A DNA stretch of 39,323 nucleotides from JAKACA01 sp050010115 (lineage in GTDB: Bacteria > Actinomycetota > Acidimicrobiia > Acidimicrobiales > Bog-793). The stretch's first letter is position 1. Every line of letters begins with the position of its first letter. Below the pieces are notes generated by a model, which did no database searches, was not told the DNA's origin, and saw only the letters and a list, made by a program, of their open reading frames with translations. Of the stretch, positions 32,524 to 39,323 are shown in pieces. The DNA lies in assembly GCA_050010115.1 (NCBI GenBank), contig JBEKLQ010000033.1, positions 1-39,323 of the forward strand. Reading direction: 5' to 3'. The position numbers were made by a program, and so were the translations under genes.

Positions 32524-34500
32524 ATGACCAAGCAGGCCACTCCGCCGCCGACGCCGGACAAGGGTGCTCCGGTGGCCCCACCGCCACCGCCGGTCTGGCG
32601 CCATTACCTGTGGTTGGTCGCGCTCGGTCTCTTCATCGTCTTGTACTTCGTACTACCGACGATGCAATCGCCAAGCACGGTCACGCTCAACTACACACAG
32701 TTCCTCAAGGACGTCGCAGCACACCAGGTGAAGACGGTTGATATCGGCACGAACGACAGTGCGTCCGGCACGCTGAAGAACGGTAAGCAGTACACGACGA
32801 CGATCCCCATACAAGCCGGGCAGGCATTCCTCGACGAGCTGCAGAAAGACGACGTTCAAGTGACGGCTGTACCTTCCGGCACGTCCTTTGGTACGGAGGT
32901 GCTGACATGGCTGATCCTGCTTCTTCCTTTCATCGTTCTCGGTTACCTGTGGTACCGCCTCTCTAAAGGTGCTTCGGGCCAGCTGCAGGGAGCGCTCGGA
33001 GTCGGCCGCTCGAAGGCGCAAGTCTTCGACGAGGAGCGCCCGAAGACGACATTCGCCGACGTCGCAGGATACGAGGGCGCAAAGCTCGAGATCCGCGAGG
33101 TCGTGGACTTCCTCCGGAAGCCCGAGCGTTATGCACGGGCCGGAGCGATGGCGCCGAGAGGCATCCTGATGGTCGGGCCTCCTGGTACGGGCAAGACGCT
33201 CCTTGCACGCGCTGTAGCCGGTGAAGCGGATGTCCCGTTCTTTTCCGTGACAGGGTCGAGTTTTGTCGAAATGTTCGTCGGCGTCGGCGCAGCACGCGTT
33301 CGCGACCTGTTCCAGGAGGCGCGCAAGCGCGCACCGGCGATCATCTTCGTTGACGAGATCGACGCGATAGGCCAGCGCCGCGGGACCGGTGGGGTCGTCG
33401 CAAACGACGAGAGGGAGCAGACGCTCAACCAGCTTCTCGCCGAGATGGACGGTTTCGACCCCGCGACCGGGATTGTGGTGCTTGCGGCCACCAACCGGCC
33501 AGAGGTGCTCGACCCGGCCTTGCTGAGGCCCGGTCGGTTCGACCGGCAGGTGACGATCCCCCTGCCGACTCTGCCGGAGCGGTTGGCGATCCTTCAAGTG
33601 CACTGCAAGGGTAAGCGACTCGACCCGAGCGTGAAGCTGGACGCCGCTGCCAGGGGGACGCCGGGCTTCTCGGGAGCGGATCTGGCGAACCTTGTAAACG
33701 AGGCGGCAATCATCGCTGTGCGGAACAATCGGGACACGCTCACAGCGGGCGACTTCGACGAAGCGCGGGACCGCATCATCCTCGGTCGGCGGGAAGGCTC
33801 GAATGTCTTGCTTCCCGAAGAGAAACATGCCGTGGCCGTTCATGAAGCTGGTCACGCCCTCGTCGCCGCATACTCCGACAAAGCCGACCCGGTCGCGAAA
33901 GTAACGATTCTTCCCGCCGGGCAGGCGCTCGGCGTTACCGAACAGCTCCCTCTCGTAGAACGGCACCTCTACGGCGAGGACTACCTCCTCGCCATGCTCG
34001 ACGTCCGGCTCGGTGGTCGCGCTGGCGAGCTCGTCATGCTCGGCCAGGGCTCGACCGGAGCGGCTAACGACCTCGCGAGCGCGACCGATCTGGCGAGCAA
34101 GATGGTGCGTGAATTCGGCCTGTCGCCCTCCCTCGGCCCGGTCGGGTACCGAGAGGGAGGCTCCGTCTTTCTCGGCGGCGGCGGCGGAGGGTTCTCGAGC
34201 CGGCCGTTCGCTGAGCAGACGCAGGCATCGATCGATGCCGAGGTCTCCCGGCTACTCCGTGAAGCCGAGGAGCGTGCCGTCGGTGTGCTCAAGCAACATC
34301 GTGACGTGCTTGAGCAGCTCGCCCAGCTGCTTGTTGCGAATGAGACCGTTGATGGCTCGGAGATCTACGCTCTCGCCGGTCGTCCCGAACCGGAGGGCGG
34401 TTTCGGCCGGACGATGGCGCCCGATCGTGCGGCAGCCGCACCGGCTCACGTGGATACCGGCTTGGCGCGCGCCGTGGACGACGGCGATCTCCATCGCTGA
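32524..34500 (+). CDS. ftsH: ATP-dependent zinc metalloprotease FtsH
   Basis: A 658-aa membrane AAA+ protease. A proline-rich N-terminus leads to the first transmembrane helix (HYLWLVALGLFIVLYFVLPT), a periplasmic FtsH_ext domain, and a second helix (LTWLILLLPFIVLGYLWYRL). The AAA module has Walker A GPPGTGKT (218-225), the pore loop FVEMFVGVGAARVRDLF, Walker B IIFVDEIDAIGQRRG and the SRH region LAATNRPEVLDPALLRPGRF. The peptidase has HEAGH (440-444) and the third zinc-ligand segment TGAANDLASAT. It degrades unneeded membrane and short-lived cytosolic proteins. It lacks the usual long acidic C-terminal tail. No gene clearly coupled to it is present. Confidence 0.95.
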   Translation: MTKQATPPPTPDKGAPVAPPPPPVWRHYLWLVALGLFIVLYFVLPTMQSPSTVTLNYTQFLKDVAAHQVKTVDIGTNDSASGTLKNGKQYTTTIPIQAGQAFLDELQKDDVQVTAVPSGTSFGTEVLTWLILLLPFIVLGYLWYRLSKGASGQLQGALGVGRSKAQVFDEERPKTTFADVAGYEGAKLEIREVVDFLRKPERYARAGAMAPRGILMVGPPGTGKTLLARAVAGEADVPFFSVTGSSFVEMFVGVGAARVRDLFQEARKRAPAIIFVDEIDAIGQRRGTGGVVANDEREQTLNQLLAEMDGFDPATGIVVLAATNRPEVLDPALLRPGRFDRQVTIPLPTLPERLAILQVHCKGKRLDPSVKLDAAARGTPGFSGADLANLVNEAAIIAVRNNRDTLTAGDFDEARDRIILGRREGSNVLLPEEKHAVAVHEAGHALVAAYSDKADPVAKVTILPAGQALGVTEQLPLVERHLYGEDYLLAMLDVRLGGRAGELVMLGQGSTGAANDLASATDLASKMVREFGLSPSLGPVGYREGGSVFLGGGGGGFSSRPFAEQTQASIDAEVSRLLREAEERAVGVLKQHRDVLEQLAQLLVANETVDGSEIYALAGRPEPEGGFGRTMAPDRAAAAPAHVDTGLARAVDDGDLHR

Positions 34501-34631
34501 GCCCTCCGACACGAACCGCTGGTGACCTGGGGAAACGTGTGAAGTATCTTGCGAACCTCGACAGCAAGTCGCCGGTGTCGGTACGAGGACGACGAGCTTC
34601 GGCCCTCCGAGAACCCAGCAGCCGGCAGCGT

Positions 34632-35390
34632 TCAGCGGGTCTGGGCCGCTGTGCTCCCTGTGTCATCCTCGGGCGCCTCAGATGTGCCGACATCTGCCTG
34701 GCTGCTCTCGTTGAAGGTGCCGCCACCCAGCTCGTCCGCCTCTCTGAAAGTGGCTTCGAACGCCTCCGTCGCGTGCGACATCGCTGCGTCGTCGTCGCGC
34801 AACGCGGCGTGTAGGTGCTCAGCACGGGTTCGTGAAGCCTCTGACACCGCAACCTCATACGCTGTTACCGCGTCTCTCAGGTTGGTCGCCCGTTCTACGC
34901 CGGCACGATAGATCGATTCAGCTCTCAACGCGCCCGCCGTCGTGATGGCTTGCGCCCTCTCAGTAGCGCTCTCGGCTGCCACTTCGGCGGCCCGGAGCGC
35001 CTCTTCGTGGGCTCGCTGAGCTGCAGCAAGCTCGTCCTGATAGGCCTGCTCGACTGCGCGCGCCGCAACAACCTCGGCTCTTTGTAGAGAGCTCCCGTAC
35101 CGCTCCTCGGCAGCACGGGACGCGGCAGCACGGGCAGCTTCGGCTTCTCGCAGCTGTTCGTCGTGGCGCTGTGTTAGCTGCTTCAACGCCTCGGCTCGTG
35201 CCACGGTCGCCGACCGGAGGATATTCGCTCGATCCACCGTCGCCTTGCGAACGAGCCGCGCTCGGGCAAGCTCGGCGGTCGCGACCTCCTCGGCGGCGAG
35301 TAGCGCTTCGTCGCGCGCCTGCTCGGCAGCTCGCATTGCTTCGTCCTCTGTTCGAGCGCCCGTCTCCAGCCGTATGACGTTGCTCTTCAT
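34632..35390 (-). CDS. Alanine-rich coiled-coil protein
   Basis: This soluble 252-aa protein consists almost wholly of alpha-helical heptads rich in Ala, Glu and Arg (RAAEQARDEALLAAEEVATA, LKQLTQRHDEQLREAEAARA, AAERYGSSLQRAEVVAARAV, EEALRAAEVAAESATERAQA) with a short disordered C-terminus (VGTSEAPEDDTGS). It has no enzyme motif and no membrane segment. A strong GGGAGGAG site (minus strand) 7 bases before ATG 35390 shows it is a real, well-translated gene. Its function is unknown; a scaffolding or filament role is plausible from shape. It is convergent with ftsH and divergent from the molybdenum-hydroxylase operon. Confidence 0.78.
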   Translation of the reverse strand: MKSNVIRLETGARTEDEAMRAAEQARDEALLAAEEVATAELARARLVRKATVDRANILRSATVARAEALKQLTQRHDEQLREAEAARAAASRAAEERYGSSLQRAEVVAARAVEQAYQDELAAAQRAHEEALRAAEVAAESATERAQAITTAGALRAESIYRAGVERATNLRDAVTAYEVAVSEASRTRAEHLHAALRDDDAAMSHATEAFEATFREADELGGGTFNESSQADVGTSEAPEDDTGSTAAQTR

Positions 35391-35627
35391 GTCGCTCCTC
35401 CCTCGAAGCGGTTGCGCTTCCTCGGAACAAGCCAGGCAAGCCATCAGATCGCCTGCGACCACTATCTGAGCGCTTCGGACCATTAGATGCAAGCGGCGGA
35501 GAGGGCCGGGTGGATCTCGCCGTCGCAACAAAGGTCGTTGTCCCCTACCCGGGGCGCACCAACCGGCGTTGACTGTCCTCGTTGCGAGACGCGGCTCGGA
35601 GACAGCCGCCGAGGGTGGCGATTGACC

Positions 35628-36356
35628 ATGGTGAAAGTACGTGCCTACGAACGGCCGGCGAGCCTCGAGGAGGCTCTGGTTGCGCTCGAACAAAGCCACG
35701 CCGTGCTCGTCGGCGGCGGGACGCGGCTCACTGCTGCCACCGGCGCAGAGCCGGTCCTCGTCGTCGATCTGCAGGCAGCCGGCCTCGAGGGAGTGCGGCG
35801 AAGTGGAGAGGGCACGGTCGTGCTCGGCGCCACGACGACCCTCGAGGACCTCGCCGCCAGCCCCGAGCTGCCGGAGGTCGTCCGCGAGGCCGCACGCCGC
35901 GAGCAACCGAGCAGCCTGCGCACGCTCTCGACCCTCGGCGGCTGCGTTGCGAGCGCCGACTTCGAGAGCGAGCTCCTCGCCACGCTTCTTGCCTACAGGG
36001 CGACCGTGAGGCTCGCCGGCAGGTCCGGCACGTCCGTGACCCCACTCGCAGACCTCCTTTCCGAGCCCGGCCAGCTCGCCGGCCGAATTATCGCCGCCGT
36101 CGAGATCGAAGCGGGCGGAGACGGTGCCGTGGCACGAGTCGCTCGTACGCCAGCCGACCGGGCGATCGTGGTAGCCGTGGCTCGCCGGGACCCGCAGGGG
36201 ACGCTGCTCCTCGCCTTCTCCGGGGTGGCACGAGTGCCCGTGCTCGCTGACGATCCCGAGACGCTCGAGCCGCCTGGCGACTTTCGCGGTTCGAGCGAGT
36301 ACCGGAAGGCCATGGCCGAGACTCTCGGCGCCCGGGCACGGGAGGCACTGCGATGA
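35628..36356 (+). CDS. FAD-binding subunit of a molybdenum hydroxylase
   Basis: A 242-aa protein of the CoxM/XdhB FAD family. The first FAD motif is AVLVGGGTRLTAATGAEPVL (family: AGGTDL), the second is LSTLGGCVASADFESELLAT, where the family has TIGGN; the usual Asn of GGN is Cys here. The C-terminal domain (RTPADRAIVVAVARRDPQGT, LLAFSGVARVPVLADDP) is shorter than in typical 280-300-aa subunits. It should pass electrons from the Mo subunit to NAD or another acceptor. Start ATG 35628 (MVKVRAYERP); GAGGGTGG lies upstream. Its stop overlaps the next gene by four bases (ATGA, 36353-36356), so the subunits are co-translated. Confidence 0.85.
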   Translation: MVKVRAYERPASLEEALVALEQSHAVLVGGGTRLTAATGAEPVLVVDLQAAGLEGVRRSGEGTVVLGATTTLEDLAASPELPEVVREAARREQPSSLRTLSTLGGCVASADFESELLATLLAYRATVRLAGRSGTSVTPLADLLSEPGQLAGRIIAAVEIEAGGDGAVARVARTPADRAIVVAVARRDPQGTLLLAFSGVARVPVLADDPETLEPPGDFRGSSEYRKAMAETLGARAREALR

Positions 36357-39307
36357 TCACGATTCACATCCGGTTGAACGGCATGAGCCGTGAGCTCGCT
36401 TGCGCGCCCGGCGACACCCTCTTCTCCGTGCTGCGCCGCGAGGGGTTGACGAGCGTCCGCTTTGGCTCCGAGACGGGCGAGACGGGTGCAGCCGGCGTGT
36501 TGCTCGATGGGAGGCTCGTCTCGGCCGATGTCCTGCTCGCCGCCAAGGCCGACGGGCACGACGTCACGACGGTTGAGAGCCTCGACGTCGCCCGCGGCGA
36601 ACTGCACCCGGTCCAGGCCGCCCTCGTCGAGACCGGGGCAATCCAGTCGGGCTACTCGGCCGGCGCTATGGTGCTGGCGGCAGTTGCTCTTCTGCGGAGG
36701 GAGCCGGACCCCTCAGAGGCCGAAATCCGGGACGCCTTCTCGGGAATCCTCGACCGGGAGAGCGGTTATGTGAAGGTGGTCGAAGCGGTCAGCCGGGCCG
36801 CCGCCGTCCTCCGGGGCGAGAAACCCGATCCCTTCGAGCCACTCGTCGTCCGCCCACTGACGGGACCCATGGCCGAGCAAGGCGAAAGGCCGGACGCGGA
36901 AGCCGGCGTTGGCCCCTCGACGGCGCCCTATGCCGTCCCCCGGGTCGTCCCCTCTCCCGATGTCGCGGCGACGATGGTCGTCGGCAAGCCCGAGCCGAAG
37001 GTGGATGCGCTGGCGCTCGTCAAGGGGAAGCCGGTCTTCACCGACGACGTCGAACTGCGGGGCGTGCTGTACGCCAAGGTGCTCCGCAGCCCGCACGCCC
37101 ACGCCCGCATCGTCGCCATCGACGACAGCGAGGCACGCGCCCTTCCCGGCGTCCACGCCGTGATCCACTACGGGAACACACCGCGGGTGAAGTACGCCTC
37201 CGGCGGCCAGAGCGCGCCCAACCCGTATCCCTGGGACCAGGTCAGCTTCGACGACAAGGTCCGTCATGTGGGCGACCGGGTGGCTGCGGTCGCCGCCGAG
37301 ACCGTCGAGATCGCCGAGGAGGCGTGTGAACGCATCAAGGTAACCTACGAACTGCTGCCCGCCGTCTTCGAGCCGGAGGCGGCGATGGCTCCGGGCGGCC
37401 CGGTCGTCCATGATGAAGACGACTCGCTCGGGGTCGTCGACACCACGACGAACGTGAGCTCGCATGTCGAGGGCCGCACGGTGAAGGACATGGAGGCCGC
37501 CTTCGCCAATGCAGACCGTGTCTTCGAGGGGACGTTCCACGTCCAGCGCGTGCAGCACTGCGCCCTCGAGCCGCACGTCACGATCGGCTGGCTCGACCCT
37601 GACGAGCGCCTCGTGATCCGGACGTCCACCCAGGTGCCGTTCCACGTCCGCCGCATGCTCGCCCCGCTCCTCGGGCTCCCGGTGAAACAGATCAGGGTCG
37701 TGAAGCCGCGGATCGGTGGGGGTTTCGGCGGCAAGCAAGAGATGCTCATCGAGGACATCGTGGGCCATCTCGTGCTCGCCACTCGGCGCCCTGTGCGCCT
37801 CGAGCTCAGCCGTGACGAGGAGTTCGTCGCCTCGCGCACCCGCCACGCACAGACGCTCCGGTTCCGCACGGGCGTCACGAACGATGGCCGCCTTCTCGCG
37901 CAGGACATGTCGGTCGTCGCCGACACGGGCCCCTACGGCGTGCACGGCTTCACCGTGAGCTCGGTGACGGGGCTGCGGGGGCTCTCGTCGTACAACTGCC
38001 CGGCCAAGCAGTACAGCTGTGAAGTCGTCTACACGAACGGGCCGGTTGCCGGCGCCATGCGGGGGTACGGTGCGCCGCAGGGGGTGTTCGCCCTTGAGTC
38101 GCACCTCGAGGACATCGCCAGGGCGCTCGGGCTGGACCCGATCGAGTTTCGCCGGCGGAACTGGGTGCGAGCCGACGACCAGCTCGACATCGTGCCCCGC
38201 CTCGGCGAGCGGGGCGGCGTCGAGGACGTCGCCCCGGAGGACCTGCCCCGCGTGGCGAGCTGCGGGACCGAGGAGTGCGTAGCTCAGGCGCTCCGCGCCA
38301 TTGGCTGGCGGCGCCGGTACGACCCGGACTGGAAGCGGCCGTCCGGCCGGCCGGAGATCCGCCGAGGCATCGGCTTCTCGCTCTGCGTCATGGGGTCGGG
38401 CATAGCCGGAGTGGACATGGGTGCCGCCTCGATCAAGATAAACGACGACGGATCTTTCAATCTGCTGATCGGCGCCACCGACCTCGGCACTGGAGCCGAC
38501 ACCGTCGTCGCCCAGATTGCCGCCGAGGTCCTCGGCGTGCCCCTCGAAGACATCATCGTCTACGAGGCCGACACCGACTTCACGCCCTTCGACGTAGGCG
38601 CCTACGCGTCCGGTACGACCTACATCTCTGGCATGGCGGCGAAGAAGGCAGCGACCGTCGTCGCCCGGCGGATCGCCGAGCGGGCGGCGGAGATCTTCGG
38701 GCTGGACTCGGCCGGTTCCGTCGTGCTTCACGACCGGCAGGCCTGGGCGCCGGACGGGAGGGCCATCCCGCTCGCCGAGATCGCCATGCGGGCGCTCCAT
38801 CTCGAGCATCAAGAGCAGATCATGGGCGTAGGTTCGCATCTCGCCTCGGAGTCGCCGTCCCCGTTCGCCGCCCAGCTGGCCGAAGTCGAGGTGGACGTCG
38901 GGACGGGGCAAGTAACCGTGCAGAAGTTCGTCACCGCCGTCGACTGCGGCGTCGCCGTGAACCCGCTCACGGCGAGCGGGCAGGTCGAAGGAGCGGTTCT
39001 GATGGGCCTCGGCTACGCCCTCACCGAGGAGCTCGCCCTCGACGCGACCGGCAAGGTGGTGAACCCCCGGCTCGGCCCATACTGGATCCTGCGCTCCGAC
39101 GACGCCCCATCGACTGAGGTGTTCCTCGTCCAGACGCTGGAGCCCTCTGGGCCGTTCGGCGCCAAGGCGATCGGTGAGATCGGCGTCGTCGGCGTCGCTC
39201 CGGCGGTGCGCAACGCCATCCTCGATGCCACCGGGGTGGCCCTTTACGAGACGCCGTTCACGCCCGAACGCGTCTGGCGGGCACTCAGGCAGGCGGACGC
39301 CGGGTAG
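36353..39307 (+). CDS. Xanthine dehydrogenase-family Mo hydroxylase with cysteine-free ferredoxin domain
   Basis: A 984-aa fusion. Residues 1-155 have the fold and order of the two-[2Fe-2S] subunit, but all eight ligand cysteines are replaced at exact family spacing: S39, T44, A47 and D59 in the plant-ferredoxin part (GETGAAGVLLDG in place of GECGACTVLLDG), and S99, S102, D134 and E136 in the helical part (QSGYSAGAM; GILDRESGY). The only cysteine in the domain is C17. Residues about 205-984 are the Mo-binding subunit, with intact RIGGGFGGKQ, AGAMRGYGAPQG, GATDLGTGADTVVAQIAAEV and GAKAIGEIGVVGV, where Glu942 is the catalytic base. Hydroxylation of an aromatic heterocycle or aldehyde is expected from the Mo domain, but no Fe-S relay to the FAD subunit can form. 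It reaches nearly to the window end; further operon genes may follow. Confidence 0.9.
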   Translation: MITIHIRLNGMSRELACAPGDTLFSVLRREGLTSVRFGSETGETGAAGVLLDGRLVSADVLLAAKADGHDVTTVESLDVARGELHPVQAALVETGAIQSGYSAGAMVLAAVALLRREPDPSEAEIRDAFSGILDRESGYVKVVEAVSRAAAVLRGEKPDPFEPLVVRPLTGPMAEQGERPDAEAGVGPSTAPYAVPRVVPSPDVAATMVVGKPEPKVDALALVKGKPVFTDDVELRGVLYAKVLRSPHAHARIVAIDDSEARALPGVHAVIHYGNTPRVKYASGGQSAPNPYPWDQVSFDDKVRHVGDRVAAVAAETVEIAEEACERIKVTYELLPAVFEPEAAMAPGGPVVHDEDDSLGVVDTTTNVSSHVEGRTVKDMEAAFANADRVFEGTFHVQRVQHCALEPHVTIGWLDPDERLVIRTSTQVPFHVRRMLAPLLGLPVKQIRVVKPRIGGGFGGKQEMLIEDIVGHLVLATRRPVRLELSRDEEFVASRTRHAQTLRFRTGVTNDGRLLAQDMSVVADTGPYGVHGFTVSSVTGLRGLSSYNCPAKQYSCEVVYTNGPVAGAMRGYGAPQGVFALESHLEDIARALGLDPIEFRRRNWVRADDQLDIVPRLGERGGVEDVAPEDLPRVASCGTEECVAQALRAIGWRRRYDPDWKRPSGRPEIRRGIGFSLCVMGSGIAGVDMGAASIKINDDGSFNLLIGATDLGTGADTVVAQIAAEVLGVPLEDIIVYEADTDFTPFDVGAYASGTTYISGMAAKKAATVVARRIAERAAEIFGLDSAGSVVLHDRQAWAPDGRAIPLAEIAMRALHLEHQEQIMGVGSHLASESPSPFAAQLAEVEVDVGTGQVTVQKFVTAVDCGVAVNPLTASGQVEGAVLMGLGYALTEELALDATGKVVNPRLGPYWILRSDDAPSTEVFLVQTLEPSGPFGAKAIGEIGVVGVAPAVRNAILDATGVALYETPFTPERVWRALRQADAG

Positions 39308-39323
39308 GTGTGGCACTGCAGAA

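Noticed and set aside
32653..33966. 437-codon minus-strand open frame opposite ftsH
   Set aside because: Antisense shadow; the plus strand has every FtsH motif.
36713..39316. 867-codon open frame on the minus strand opposite the Mo-hydroxylase gene
   Set aside because: It is the antisense of a strongly conserved coding sequence in GC-rich DNA; its translation is Arg/Asp/His-rich and matches no protein pattern.
1..39323. CRISPR arrays, rRNA or prophage
   Set aside because: No regularly spaced repeats, rRNA-like blocks or phage structural genes were seen. The only repeated elements are the four 55-bp copies, the Kelch blades and short direct repeats.

Overview
The window is about 39 kb of GC-rich DNA with strong G/C third-position bias. 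The gene content fits a soil or environmental actinobacterium, possibly an Acidimicrobiia-like lineage: ECF sigma factors, a SARP/BTAD regulator, a DrrAB-type exporter, an F420-type NADP oxidoreductase, DinB and cupin proteins, and VapBC modules. The lineage is inferred from gene content only; there is no rRNA in the window.

Bases 1 to about 11,250 are an accessory, decaying region. The window opens inside the 3' end of a group II intron (domains V and VI, with a branch-point A and a 3' end at about base 120). After it come an ECF sigma gene with an internal deletion and its downstream membrane protein, then three toxin-antitoxin modules (1723-2377, 5552-6333, 9794-10440). Between these lie a secreted Ig-like protein broken by a frameshift, a six-bladed Kelch protein, and truncated pieces of HAD, alcohol dehydrogenase, IS3 and IS481 genes around one intact isochorismatase-family gene. 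A second ECF sigma gene with an internal deletion closes the region. Four same-strand copies of a roughly 55-bp structured repeat occur only here, and each toxin-antitoxin module lies within about 220 bp of a copy.

Bases 11,279-19,230 hold a MerR-regulated drug-type ABC exporter operon, a serine beta-lactamase-like esterase, gene remnants, a DinB protein and a TPR-GGDEF diguanylate cyclase. Bases 19,640-25,445 hold a cupin gene divergent from a tightly overlapping SnoaL-like / aminoglycoside-phosphotransferase-like / methyltransferase operon, with a large inverted repeat between the two. A 1048-aa SARP-type ATPase regulator converges on that operon and overlaps the methyltransferase 3' end.

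Bases 25,716-35,390 carry housekeeping and stress genes: an F420-type NADP oxidoreductase, a nitroreductase, a KdpD-like sensor lacking its kinase domains, a long-chain acyl-CoA synthetase, a GNAT acetyltransferase, FtsH and an alanine-rich coiled-coil protein.

The window ends with a two-gene molybdenum-hydroxylase operon (35,628-39,307): an FAD subunit translationally coupled to a fused [2Fe-2S]-like/molybdopterin protein. This is the most unusual locus. In the ferredoxin-like N-terminal domain all eight cysteines that should bind the two [2Fe-2S] clusters are replaced (S39, T44, A47, D59, S99, S102, D134, E136) at exactly conserved spacing, while the Mo-cofactor motifs and the catalytic Glu942 are intact. 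This predicts a xanthine dehydrogenase-family enzyme with no iron-sulfur electron relay.
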